A stretch of DNA of 64,000 nucleotides from an uncultured bacterium (lineage in GTDB: Bacteria > Cyanobacteriota > Vampirovibrionia > Gastranaerophilales > Gastranaerophilaceae), in the NCBI GenBank assembly GCA_902777385.1, contig CACYTP010000006.1, forward strand, positions 23,695-87,694. Direction: 5' to 3'. The position numbers were made by a program, and so were the translations under genes. The notes below the pieces were generated by a model. That model was not told the origin of the DNA, made no database searches, and saw nothing but the letters and a program-made list of their open reading frames with translations. Below, piece by piece: positions 54,271 to 61,541 of this stretch (its first letter is position 1; the number at the start of each line of letters is the position of its first letter).

Positions 54271-55335
54271 ATGACATCAAAAGAACAGGATTTTGAAGAA
54301 CTGCTTAAACAATACGATTATAAGTTTCAAAAAGGTGATCTTGTAAAAGGTATTGTATGCGGTTATGACGGTCAGGGCGTGATGGTCGATATTGGGGCAA
54401 AGACAATAGCTATCGTTCCTACAAGAGAAGCCGTTGACAAAGATGAAAAAGTTGAAGATAAGTTCGAAAAAGGTACTGAATACGAATTCCTTATTATAAG
54501 AGAAGAAGATGAAGATGGTAAATTTCTTCTTTCTCGTAAAAAGGTTGACTTTGCTTATGCCTGGAAAGAACTTGAAAAAATTAAAGAAGCTGATGAAACA
54601 ATACTTGCAACCGTTGCAGGAGTTGTTAAAGGCGGTATTCTTGTTGAAGTTTCGGGAGTCAGAGGGTTTGTTCCTTCTTCTCAATTAAGGAGTAAAGAAG
54701 CTGATTTAGAAGTTGGCTCAAAAATTGAATTGAAAATTTTAACTCTTGACAGTCAGCAAAATAACTTCATTCTTTCAAACAAAAAAGTTTATGATGATAG
54801 TGCTGTAGAAGCAAGAAAAACCGTATTTTCTCAGATAGAAGCAGGTCAGGTTGTAAAAGGTGATGTCGTAAGAATTACTGATTTTGGTGCGTTTATAGAT
54901 TTAGGCGGTATTGACGGATTATTGCCGTTGTCACAGCTTTCTTGGAGATGGATTGATCATCCGACCGATGTTTTGAATGTTGGTGACAAGATTGATGTTG
55001 AAGTTATTGCCGTTGATCATGAAAAACAGCGTGTATCTTTGAGTTTGAAAAATCTTGAGCCTGATCCTTGGGTTGAAGCTGAAAAGAATATCAAAGAAGG
55101 TGATAAGGTAGAAGGTACTATTACCAGAATTAAGCACTTTGGTGCATTTGTAGAAGTATTCCCTGGAGTAGAGGCACTTCTTCCTCATAATGAAGTTATC
55201 GAGCTTCAGAACCGTGATGGCAATATATTGCAGGTAGGTGATAAGATTATGACATATATTCTGAAATTTAATCCTACTGATAAACGTATTGCACTTACAG
55301 TAAATGAAAACGGTGAAGCTGAATCAGCTGAATAG
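54271..55335 (+). CDS. rpsA: 30S ribosomal protein S1
   Basis: 354 residues from the ATG at 54271. An upstream in-frame ATG at 54226 lacks a ribosome site, while GGAG lies 8 bases before 54271. Four S1 OB-fold repeats are visible, beginning about residues 20, 100, 185 and 270; repeats 3 and 4 carry I-T-D-F-G-A-F and I-K-H-F-G-A-F-V. E. coli S1 has six repeats; fewer are usual in cyanobacteria-like lineages. It brings mRNA to the 30S subunit. It would be less needed for leaderless mRNAs, which are frequent here. Confidence 0.93.
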   Translation: MTSKEQDFEELLKQYDYKFQKGDLVKGIVCGYDGQGVMVDIGAKTIAIVPTREAVDKDEKVEDKFEKGTEYEFLIIREEDEDGKFLLSRKKVDFAYAWKELEKIKEADETILATVAGVVKGGILVEVSGVRGFVPSSQLRSKEADLEVGSKIELKILTLDSQQNNFILSNKKVYDDSAVEARKTVFSQIEAGQVVKGDVVRITDFGAFIDLGGIDGLLPLSQLSWRWIDHPTDVLNVGDKIDVEVIAVDHEKQRVSLSLKNLEPDPWVEAEKNIKEGDKVEGTITRIKHFGAFVEVFPGVEALLPHNEVIELQNRDGNILQVGDKIMTYILKFNPTDKRIALTVNENGEAESAE

Positions 55336-55359
55336 TTTTACAGAATATAATATAAAAAG

Positions 55360-55386
55360 ACCGCTCAGTTTTGGGCGGTTTTTTTG
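55360..55386 (+). terminator. Terminator of rpsA
   Basis: ACCGCTCA (55360-55367) pairs with TGGGCGGT (55372-55379), including one G-T pair, followed by TTTTTTT. Confidence 0.85.
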
Positions 55387-55496
55387 TAAAGAATTATAAA
55401 ACCAATTTCCGGAGACAGGCAATAACAGATAAAAATATTTTTTTATATATATACTTGGGATTATATCAGTTATTAGGGGATAACTAACGGGGAATA

Positions 55497-56309
55497 ATGA
55501 CAGTAGAATTTCTATTGAATGGAAATGGTATAAACTTGTATAATTACGGGAATTCGATGCGAAACCCGAATAGTGAATTTTTGGGTTCTGCAAATAATTC
55601 TATATTTAGCAATCAAAGAATTTCAGGTTCCGGTTATTCTGATAACAGGTCAATTAACCCGAATGGTAAAATAGATAAACCATTTTTTCAGGGAGATGAT
55701 ATTAGTGACTGCTGGCTGCTTAGTGCTATTGACGGAATAGCTGCTACAACTAACGGCAGACGATTATTGAATGATATTGTTACAATCAAGCCTAACGGGG
55801 ATATTCAGGTAAAACTTTTAGGTGCAGGTAAGGTTTATACTTATAGTGACAGATACTTAAAATCCAGAAATGATTTAGCTGATGGCGATTTAGATGTCAG
55901 AGCAATAGAATTGGCTATGGCAGATTATATGAAAGAAAATCCTCAAAGAGGGAAAAATACTATAAATAATAATGTCCCATGGATTGCTTTTAAGTTGTTG
56001 TCAGGGAATTCAGGTATAACGCATGAATTTGAAGATTCAAATACAGTAGAATTAACTGATAAAATTATAGACAAGTTTAACAGAGATAACTATGTTGCTA
56101 TTGTCTGGAAACAAAATAAAAAATCAAAAACCGTAAAAACTCGTGAAGGGGATGAAATCAGACTTTTGGGAAATCATACTTATACTGTTAAAGGTGCAGA
56201 TTTAAAGTATGTGTATCTCATGAATCCTTTTGATTCTTCAAAAATTATTTCGGTATCAAGAGAGGATTTCAAAAGTTTCTTTAACAGATTAAACGAGTTA
56301 TACTTGTAA
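55497..56309 (+). CDS. Calpain-like (family C2) cysteine protease
   Basis: 270 residues. The first ~60 are Asn/Ser/Gly-rich and unfolded-looking. The catalytic triad of the papain-like calpain core can be followed: Cys 72 in D-I-S-D-C-W-L-L-S-A-I, His 227 in L-G-N-H-T-Y-T-V-K-G-A and Asn 243 in L-M-N-P-F-D. Calpain cores show G-D-C-W-L-L, H-A-Y-x-V and N-P-W-G at these places. No signal peptide is evident, and neither an EF-hand nor a C2 domain is in the same protein. It lies upstream of the unrecognised cluster and may be intracellular or exported. Activity is inferred. Confidence 0.78.
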   Translation: MTVEFLLNGNGINLYNYGNSMRNPNSEFLGSANNSIFSNQRISGSGYSDNRSINPNGKIDKPFFQGDDISDCWLLSAIDGIAATTNGRRLLNDIVTIKPNGDIQVKLLGAGKVYTYSDRYLKSRNDLADGDLDVRAIELAMADYMKENPQRGKNTINNNVPWIAFKLLSGNSGITHEFEDSNTVELTDKIIDKFNRDNYVAIVWKQNKKSKTVKTREGDEIRLLGNHTYTVKGADLKYVYLMNPFDSSKIISVSREDFKSFFNRLNELYL

Positions 56310-56326
56310 AATGTTATATTTTTATA

Positions 56327-56378
56327 TTTTTAGCCTAAATTATTAATATGATTTTTTATCTCTAAACTAGGCTAAAAA
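56327..56378. repeat. Inverted repeat after the calpain-like gene
   Basis: A perfect 11-bp pair, TTTTTAGCCTA (56327-56337) and TAGGCTAAAAA (56368-56378), separated by 30 bases. No T-run follows, so it is more like an operator or processing site than a classic terminator. Confidence 0.6.
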
Positions 56379-56423
56379 GTGTATATTTGCCCCAAAATAC
56401 TAAAAAAAAGAAAGGCTCTACCG

Positions 56424-56429
56424 TATAAT
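56424..56429 (+). promoter_or_regulatory. -10 of the cluster at 56514
   Basis: Perfect TATAAT. The -35 region is A-rich with no consensus. It would give a leader of ~78 nt. Confidence 0.5.
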
Positions 56430-56440
56430 TAAAATAGGTA

Positions 56441-56479
56441 ACATTGACTTTTTAAAAAATATTATTAAAAAGTTAATGT
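56441..56479 (+). promoter_or_regulatory. 5' leader hairpin of the cluster
   Basis: ACATTGACTTTTTAA (56441-56455) pairs with TTAAAAAGTTAATGT (56465-56479), 15 bp with one G-T, starting a few bases after the predicted transcription start. It may stabilise the mRNA or bind a regulator. Confidence 0.6.
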
Positions 56480-56513
56480 AGTAGTTTAGAATAATACATG
56501 AGGAGAGCGGCTT

Positions 56514-57770
56514 ATGGGTATGGCAGCATCACAGGCAAGATGGCTCGCATTAACGGCAAGAAAAACAAATGTAGAATACGAAGGACAGCAGGTAAACCAA
56601 GCTCGTACAGCTTTGGCAATGAAAAGTGCGAATACCTTTAATGAGCTGCTTGCATTGCAGGTACCAACAGCTCCCAGTTCTCAGGATTTTACAAAATTAG
56701 AATACACATATCAGGATGGTAATATAACTGAAACCATAGGTGATATGACTACTTTAACAAACGATCCTGACGGATATAATTATCTTGTTACTCACTTCCA
56801 CTATTCGGATGTGTACACAGGTATCGAAAATCAACTTGTTAATCCGCAGGTTGCAATGGGTAAAAATGGTGTAAAATCTTATGTAGATGCTCTTCGTGTT
56901 ACAAAGTCAGATGATAACACTTATACTGTTGACGGTGCTGCTGTTACGCCTTATGATCCTGATAATCAGGAGCAGGCTGATGCTTATGATACAGTGGTGG
57001 CTAATTATCCGATAATTGGTAAAAACAAGGGCAGCTTAATGGTTTATACCGGAGCAAACGGTATAACATTCACTCTTAAAGATGATTTGGACGCAGCTAC
57101 AGGGGAACATAAAACTGATTTACCTACATACTATGCTAAAACTGATGTCCCTAAGTATGTTGGTAACTCCATGATGACAAGTTACGATCCGTATAATACA
57201 ACAGATAAAGCGGCTTACGATCAGATATGCAGGGATTGGCCAAATTCCGAATTTGCAAAATCTGCACCCGAAGATATTTACAAATGGACATTCCAGGGAG
57301 AAGTAAGATATGCTTGTTTGAGTGATTTACAAAAAACGGTAGATAGTGCTCCTGATAAGACGAAACCTACAGAAAATCAGGCTAAACTTCCATATTATGT
57401 AGCAAAAGATTTATCAACAAAGATTGAGAATAAGGAGCGTGCAATTGTTGACATTAATGCAGAAGGCAGAATTCAGTCTATAAAATTCGAAAACTCTTCT
57501 GCGACTTATCCTGTAAGTACAAATACAAAAACTGACACAGCAGCTTATGAAGATGCTATGAATCAATATCATTATGCTATGGAAGTTTACGAAAAACGTA
57601 TTGCTGATATTAATGCCAAAACAGAGAAAATTCAGGAAGAAGACAGAACTCTGGAATTGAGATTACGTCAGTTGGATACAGAACAAGAAGCACTCCAGAC
57701 AGAAATGGAAGCTGTACAAAAAGTAATTCAGAAGAATATTGAATCTACATTCAAGACTTTTGAATCATAA
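56514..57770 (+). CDS. Unrecognised 'GMAASQAR' protein with C-terminal coiled coil
   Basis: 418 residues. It opens G-M-A-A-S-Q-A-R-W-L-A-L-T-A-R-K-T-N-V-E and continues E-G-Q-Q-V-N-Q-A-R-T-A-L-A, an amphipathic helix reminiscent in outline of flagellar hook-associated N-termini, but with no sequence I can name. The middle is mixed and Asp/Thr/Tyr-rich. Residues about 345-418 form a coiled coil (R-T-L-E-L-R-L-R-Q-L-D-T-E-Q). No signal peptide. GAGGAG precedes the ATG. It heads a five-gene + strand cluster. The helix-middle-helix layout suits a self-assembling exported or structural protein; that is inference. Confidence 0.7.
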   Translation: MGMAASQARWLALTARKTNVEYEGQQVNQARTALAMKSANTFNELLALQVPTAPSSQDFTKLEYTYQDGNITETIGDMTTLTNDPDGYNYLVTHFHYSDVYTGIENQLVNPQVAMGKNGVKSYVDALRVTKSDDNTYTVDGAAVTPYDPDNQEQADAYDTVVANYPIIGKNKGSLMVYTGANGITFTLKDDLDAATGEHKTDLPTYYAKTDVPKYVGNSMMTSYDPYNTTDKAAYDQICRDWPNSEFAKSAPEDIYKWTFQGEVRYACLSDLQKTVDSAPDKTKPTENQAKLPYYVAKDLSTKIENKERAIVDINAEGRIQSIKFENSSATYPVSTNTKTDTAAYEDAMNQYHYAMEVYEKRIADINAKTEKIQEEDRTLELRLRQLDTEQEALQTEMEAVQKVIQKNIESTFKTFES

Positions 57771-57805
57771 TAGAGTTTAGTTAATAAGTATAAAGAGAGG
57801 CATTT

Positions 57806-58660
57806 ATGTCATACAAAAACGATAGTTATCTTGTAATAGCGAATAAGTTTAGCTCGGCAGGTTCTGAGGCGAAGGCTCAGCTGTGGGAAACTTATGACAA
57901 ATTAAGAGATTTAACGGTATCAGGTACCGGTCAGGGTACAGGATGGGGTATGTCAGGCAGCTTTTTATACAGATTAGCGAGTTTGATGGCACCTTCATCT
58001 TATGCAAATTTATTTGGAAGCTCTGAATCAATCAGCGTTCCGGGTACGTCATATTATTCTTCAATGAATGGCGGTTCATCATTCGGATTAAATTCTTTAT
58101 ACAACTATTCGGGTTTTCCGGGTGGTGCAGCACCTATTTCTTGGGCTGAAGGATTTTCTACAGGCGGTGCCTCTGCAATTGGCGGATGGGGAACTGATGT
58201 TTCCTCCGCATTAAGCGGATTGGGTTCTGCTTCATCAATGTCAGGTACAGCTACCGGATTTGCATCAGGTGTTGCAGGTCTTGCGGATGTTGCAAGTGCT
58301 GCAGCGTATGGTGTAGGTGCTGCCAACGGATATGGCTATGTAGGCAGAAATATTGTTCTTCCTGTTGCAAGTATGATTTCAGGTTGGGGCGGTATAATGC
58401 AATCGGCAGCTCCATATTTGGGTGAATACGGTTTGCCTGCGTTGGTAATGGGTAACTTAATGCAGGGTATTACAACTCCGGCTCTTGCGGCTTATCAGAG
58501 GGTAACAGGTAATATTACCGCAAATGCCGATGCTATTTTATCAAGCAAAGTCCGTAACATTGAAACTGTGTGCAAAATGCTTGATACACAGGGCGATGTT
58601 TGTAAAAAAATGCTTAAAGAATCTATCGATAGTGATAGTAAAGCTATTCAAAACTTATAG
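57806..58660 (+). CDS. Gly/Ser/Ala-rich protein with hydrophobic segments
   Basis: 284 residues. The N-terminal ~45 are helical and charged. Residues 45-190 are very rich in Gly, Ser and Ala. Moderately hydrophobic stretches near 145-175 and 185-230 could enter membranes. The final ~50 residues form a charged helix with two Cys. No signal peptide. No family recognised. AGAGAGG precedes the ATG. It lies in the cluster beginning at 56514. Confidence 0.65.
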   Translation: MSYKNDSYLVIANKFSSAGSEAKAQLWETYDKLRDLTVSGTGQGTGWGMSGSFLYRLASLMAPSSYANLFGSSESISVPGTSYYSSMNGGSSFGLNSLYNYSGFPGGAAPISWAEGFSTGGASAIGGWGTDVSSALSGLGSASSMSGTATGFASGVAGLADVASAAAYGVGAANGYGYVGRNIVLPVASMISGWGGIMQSAAPYLGEYGLPALVMGNLMQGITTPALAAYQRVTGNITANADAILSSKVRNIETVCKMLDTQGDVCKKMLKESIDSDSKAIQNL

Positions 58661-58686
58661 TAATTTGTGATGAACAGGTAGAGAAA

Positions 58687-58911
58687 ATGGAAGACAACAG
58701 AACATACACAAGATTGGTTTGCGACAAGCTTTTTAAAGATAATGCCGTATGTATGCTGTTTGATAAATTTGTAAAATTTTATTACACATTATTTTCGCAT
58801 TCAACAAAATTACTAAAGTTTGAAAAGGTTATGCCGATAAATAATCGTGTGAAGGGTGAGTTATGCAATCCTTTCCAAAATGTAAAAACTAAGACAAACA
58901 TTTTAGGTTAA
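58687..58911 (+). CDS. Small hypothetical protein
   Basis: 74 residues, aromatic- and Lys-rich (L-F-D-K-F-V-K-F-Y-Y-T-L-F), with three Cys and no membrane segment or known motif. AGGTAGAG lies before the ATG. Its place within the cluster with the same strand and short gaps is the main support. Confidence 0.5.
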   Translation: MEDNRTYTRLVCDKLFKDNAVCMLFDKFVKFYYTLFSHSTKLLKFEKVMPINNRVKGELCNPFQNVKTKTNILG

Positions 58912-59009
58912 GACATGTTAAGTTAACAGTTAAAAACAAGCAATAATTTGATAAAGATTGTTTTTATATACATGTAGAAATCTAAAGTGTTGATAGGAGT
59001 AGAATAATT

Positions 59010-59285
59010 ATGTCACTTCAAGATACTTTAGAGATGAATATAAAGAGAATAGTAGATTTCTTGATATATTCAAAGAACTTCATCATCAGAAAAAGCCCTC
59101 TAAAAGCCTTGGTGAATTACATAGTGGAAAGTTTGAAAGATTTTCTGACAATGAAAAAGAAATTAAGAATGGCTCAGTATCGATTAAACTATCACCAACA
59201 TCAATTTCACAAAATGGAACAGTTAATAGCAGAAAACAACCAACACAGCTTCTTGAGGGGAAATAATCTGAACGAAACCAGATAA
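59010..59285 (+). CDS. Small helical hypothetical protein
   Basis: 91 residues, almost wholly helical and basic (M-K-K-K-L-R-M-A-Q-Y-R-L-N), with a His/Gln-rich end (Y-H-Q-H-Q-F-H-K). AGGAG lies 10 bases before the ATG. Gap to the next gene is 12 bases. Possible coiled-coil partner or chaperone of neighbouring proteins; inference only. Confidence 0.55.
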   Translation: MSLQDTLEMNIKRIVDFLIYSKNFIIRKSPLKALVNYIVESLKDFLTMKKKLRMAQYRLNYHQHQFHKMEQLIAENNQHSFLRGNNLNETR

Positions 59286-59297
59286 AGGAAGCGAATT

Positions 59298-59627
59298 ATG
59301 GGTCTTATTACTGATACAATGAGATTAAGACAATTGCAAGGTCAAAGGTCTGACCTCAAATTTAAGATTCAGGAAATTATTTCAACTAAGACAAGCTTAG
59401 TTAATGCCGGAAATGATTTAATGAAAGTTGGTACTGATTATGATCCGGATTCTCCTGTGATGAAAACTTTACAGCAGCGTCAGGCAAAAGTTCAGTTGAT
59501 GGAACAAAAACTTGAACAGCAAATTCAGGAATATCAAATTCAGTTGCAAATGGTTGAGGCTGAATATAGCCAGTGTAAGAGCCGTTTACAGTCTGAAATT
59601 CAGGAAGAAATGAGTTATTCTCTGTAA
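59298..59627 (+). CDS. Coiled-coil protein, FliJ/YscO-like in outline
   Basis: 109 residues, nearly all helix, in two heptad-rich arms (M-R-L-R-Q-L-Q-G-Q-R-S-D-L-K, then Q-K-L-E-Q-Q-I-Q-E-Y) linked near residue 50 by a short D-Y-D-P-D-S-P turn. This antiparallel hairpin shape is found in stalk proteins such as FliJ and YscO, but no sequence identity is claimed. GGAAG precedes the ATG. It is the last gene of the cluster. Confidence 0.65.
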   Translation: MGLITDTMRLRQLQGQRSDLKFKIQEIISTKTSLVNAGNDLMKVGTDYDPDSPVMKTLQQRQAKVQLMEQKLEQQIQEYQIQLQMVEAEYSQCKSRLQSEIQEEMSYSL

Positions 59628-59657
59628 TAAATAATCTGAAATAAGAAAAATATAAGT

Positions 59658-59699
59658 AAAAGAACAGTAAACAGTAATTTGTGTACTGTTCTTTTATTT
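59658..59699 (+). terminator. Terminator of the five-gene cluster
   Basis: AAAAGAACAGTA (59658-59669) pairs perfectly with TACTGTTCTTTT (59684-59695), followed by ATTTTA. Confidence 0.75.
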
Positions 59700-59718
59700 T
59701 ATATGAAATAAAAGTAAC

Positions 59719-59748
59719 ATGTCATTGCGAGCGGTAGCGAAGCAATCC
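59719..59748. repeat. Fragment of the palindromic element
   Basis: Starts with ATGTCATTGCGAG and ends GCGAAGCAATCC, matching the left end and internal part of the element inside the pilin gene at 60140-60336. Confidence 0.7.
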
Positions 59749-59913
59749 AGCCGATAGGTTACTCTCAATCGTAAAAATTAGAATAAAATATATTTTTTAA
59801 CTTACTTTTTATATGGGCAGTATTGCTTGCTAGTAGCGAGGAAAAACCCTCTCTCAAATTGCTAAGCTCAACTCTGTTTCGCAAAGCAATTTTTCTCTCT
59901 CCAAGGAGAGATG

Positions 59914-59950
59914 GCAGGCAAGCCTGCCTTAACAGATGCTTCGCTCGTTG
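59914..59950. repeat. Dispersed repeat copy 2
   Basis: Matches 577-612 over about 36 bases with few differences (GCAGGCAAGCCTGC ... CTTCGCTCG). Confidence 0.6.
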
Positions 59951-59991
59951 GATGCAAATGTTAGTCGTGATAAATAATTTTAATTTAAGGA

Positions 59992-60019
59992 TTGAAATAA
60001 TCCTAAAAAATGTTATAAT
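59992..60019 (+). promoter_or_regulatory. Promoter of the phase-variable pilin gene
   Basis: TTGAAA (59992-59997), a 16-bp spacer and extended -10 TGT-TATAAT (hexamer 60014-60019). GGAGG at 60039-60043 lies 8 bases before the ATG at 60052. Confidence 0.8.
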
Positions 60020-60055
60020 GATAATGTATGAAAACCACGGAGGATATTATCATGA

Positions 60056-61012
60056 TTGGATTTAAGTATAGGGGGGGGGGTAAAATCCTCTCATAGCAAG
60101 GGTTTACAGAGTTTTATTACACGTCATCCTGAGGATAACATGTCATTGCGAGGAGCCGAAAGCTCGGCGACGAAGCAATCAAGCTTATTAAGCAATGTTG
60201 AAAATTTTGATGATAAAACAGTTAATTCTGCATCTAAAAAATTTGAACAAGTTTTAAATAATGCAACTTTAAAAACAGTCGAAAAAACGGCCGGATTGCC
60301 ACGGTCGCAAGGCTACTTGCTCCCTCGCAATGACATGGGAAAGAAAGTTGCCTTTACCCTCGCAGAAGTCTTAATCACCCTCGGAATAATCGGGGTGGTT
60401 GCGGCAATGACTTTACCAACGTTAATTGCAAATTATGAAAAGAAAGTTACGGCAACAAAAGCTAAAAAAGCCTATTCAGAACTCCTTAACGCCATAAAAA
60501 TGTCGGAAGCTCATAATGGCGAAATGAAAGAGTGGACTTATCCTGAAAGTGGGAGTATAGAGATTACAAGAAGCTTTGTAAATGAATACATAAAGCCATA
60601 CTTTAACGGTTTAAAGGAATGTTCTGTAGGTAATGATGATTCATGCGGAGGGCCTGTAAGTTATACAGGTGTAAACTATATATTACCAAACGGTACAGGA
60701 TTATCAATGGTAATACATCCGGTTGGCAAATTTTATGTTACTGTTGATACTAATGGAAAAGGACAGCCAAACACATTGGGACATGATTTATTCAATTTCA
60801 GCGCAAATAATACTAACAAGAACCTGCTTCCTTATGGTTGGAAAGAAAATCTTACAAAAGAAGAGATTGTATATGGTTATATGGACGATTTTGGGACTTT
60901 TATTTCTTGTAAAAAGACAAAGGGTGATAACGAAAACGAACTGCATCGTCACGGCTGCACGGCACTTTTAATGCTCAATAACTGGGAAATTGACAAAGAT
61001 TATCCGTGGTAG
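60056..61012 (+). CDS. Phase-variable pilin-like protein
   Basis: The best start by ribosome site is the ATG at 60052, but ten G (60071-60080) put it out of frame: it ends at TAG 60094 after 14 residues. Nine or twelve G would open a ~320-residue protein. In the present state the pilin frame can begin only at TTG 60056, at ATG 60140 (GAGGA 4 bases upstream, inside the repeat) or at ATG 60335. The last would give M-G-K-K-V-A then F-T-L-A-E-V-L, an ordinary six-residue prepilin leader with Ala at -1, but it lacks a ribosome site. The body has D-T-N-G-K-G-Q-P-N-T-L-G-H-D-L-F and ends in DYPW. The ~85-residue region before the pilin signal is translated repeat. Confidence 0.75.
   Translation: MDLSIGGGVKSSHSKGLQSFITRHPEDNMSLRGAESSATKQSSLLSNVENFDDKTVNSASKKFEQVLNNATLKTVEKTAGLPRSQGYLLPRNDMGKKVAFTLAEVLITLGIIGVVAAMTLPTLIANYEKKVTATKAKKAYSELLNAIKMSEAHNGEMKEWTYPESGSIEITRSFVNEYIKPYFNGLKECSVGNDDSCGGPVSYTGVNYILPNGTGLSMVIHPVGKFYVTVDTNGKGQPNTLGHDLFNFSANNTNKNLLPYGWKENLTKEEIVYGYMDDFGTFISCKKTKGDNENELHRHGCTALLMLNNWEIDKDYPW
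60071..60080. repeat. Poly-G tract (10 G)
   Basis: Ten consecutive G, seven codons after the ATG at 60052. It has the same length and frame effect as 42678-42687. Confidence 0.9.
60140..60336. repeat. Palindromic element inside the pilin reading frame
   Basis: Ends are perfect 14-bp inverted repeats: ATGTCATTGCGAGG (60140-60153) and CCTCGCAATGACAT (60323-60336). Inside the left end is GCGACGAAGCAATC and inside the right end GGATTGCC, which also pair in part. The 197-bp element has no stop in the pilin frame, so it is translated as protein, like the Rickettsia palindromic elements. Confidence 0.75.
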
Positions 61013-61025
61013 TTTGTTGTAATAA

Positions 61026-61062
61026 ACAAAAAAATAACACCCGTTGAGGTGCTACCTTTTTT
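61026..61062. terminator. Possible bidirectional terminator
   Basis: TAACACC (61035-61041) and GGTGCTA (61048-61054) pair with one mismatch, flanked by an A-run and a T-run between convergent genes. Confidence 0.5.
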
Positions 61063-61100
61063 GATTTGATAATATACGATAGAATGGTAAGGTGTGGATT

Positions 61101-61415
61101 TTATTCTATATCGATATTATCCATAGCTTGAAGCTGTTTCTTCTTTAAATTGTGCATTACTGCATCAACAAGAAGTTCGTAGGATTTCATATTCTCGATA
61201 TTCGGGAATTCTTCCTTTAATTGTTCTCTGACCATTGCTTCCAGCTTACGTTCGTCAGAATTTGTTTGTATATCTTCAACCCCGCTAATCATTTTTATGT
61301 AGTCAGGTGAAGTTTTGTCTTGCGTATGATTTGCGTAATTCAACCATCTTAATTTTGGACTGATGGTTTCATTAAGCTTTTTAACTATTTTTAGATTTTT
61401 AATTCTGTCTAACAT
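61101..61415 (-). CDS. Hypothetical helical protein
   Basis: 104 residues, no signal or membrane segment. It appears to hold a N-terminal basic helix, a W-L-N-Y-A-N-H segment and a C-terminal helical domain (L-E-A-M-V-R-E-Q-L-K-E-E-F-P ... L-L-V-D-A-V-M-H-N-L). No family recognised. GGGGTGA precedes the ATG. Confidence 0.65.
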   Translation of the reverse strand: MLDRIKNLKIVKKLNETISPKLRWLNYANHTQDKTSPDYIKMISGVEDIQTNSDERKLEAMVREQLKEEFPNIENMKSYELLVDAVMHNLKKKQLQAMDNIDIE

Positions 61416-61541
61416 TTTTGTTCACCCCTACACATTGATTAGTGAAATTTCCTTATTGTACTATTTTAAAGTATCCTCAAAAAAATAATTTACTTTTTTA
61501 CATGTAAACTTTACAATATGTTACAAATGTCTAAAAGCTAA

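Larger units (their letters stand above)
59628..60051. other. Gene-free region with terminator and dispersed repeats
   Basis: From left to right: the cluster terminator (59658-59699), a fragment of the widespread 'gtcattgcgag...gcgaagcaatcc' repeat (59719-59748), an AT-rich stretch, a region with AAATTGCT/AGCAATTT arms and a CTCTCTCC-AAGGAGAG hairpin (about 59847-59911), a copy of the repeat at 577-612 (59914-59950), and the promoter of the next pilin gene. No credible gene. Confidence 0.7.
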
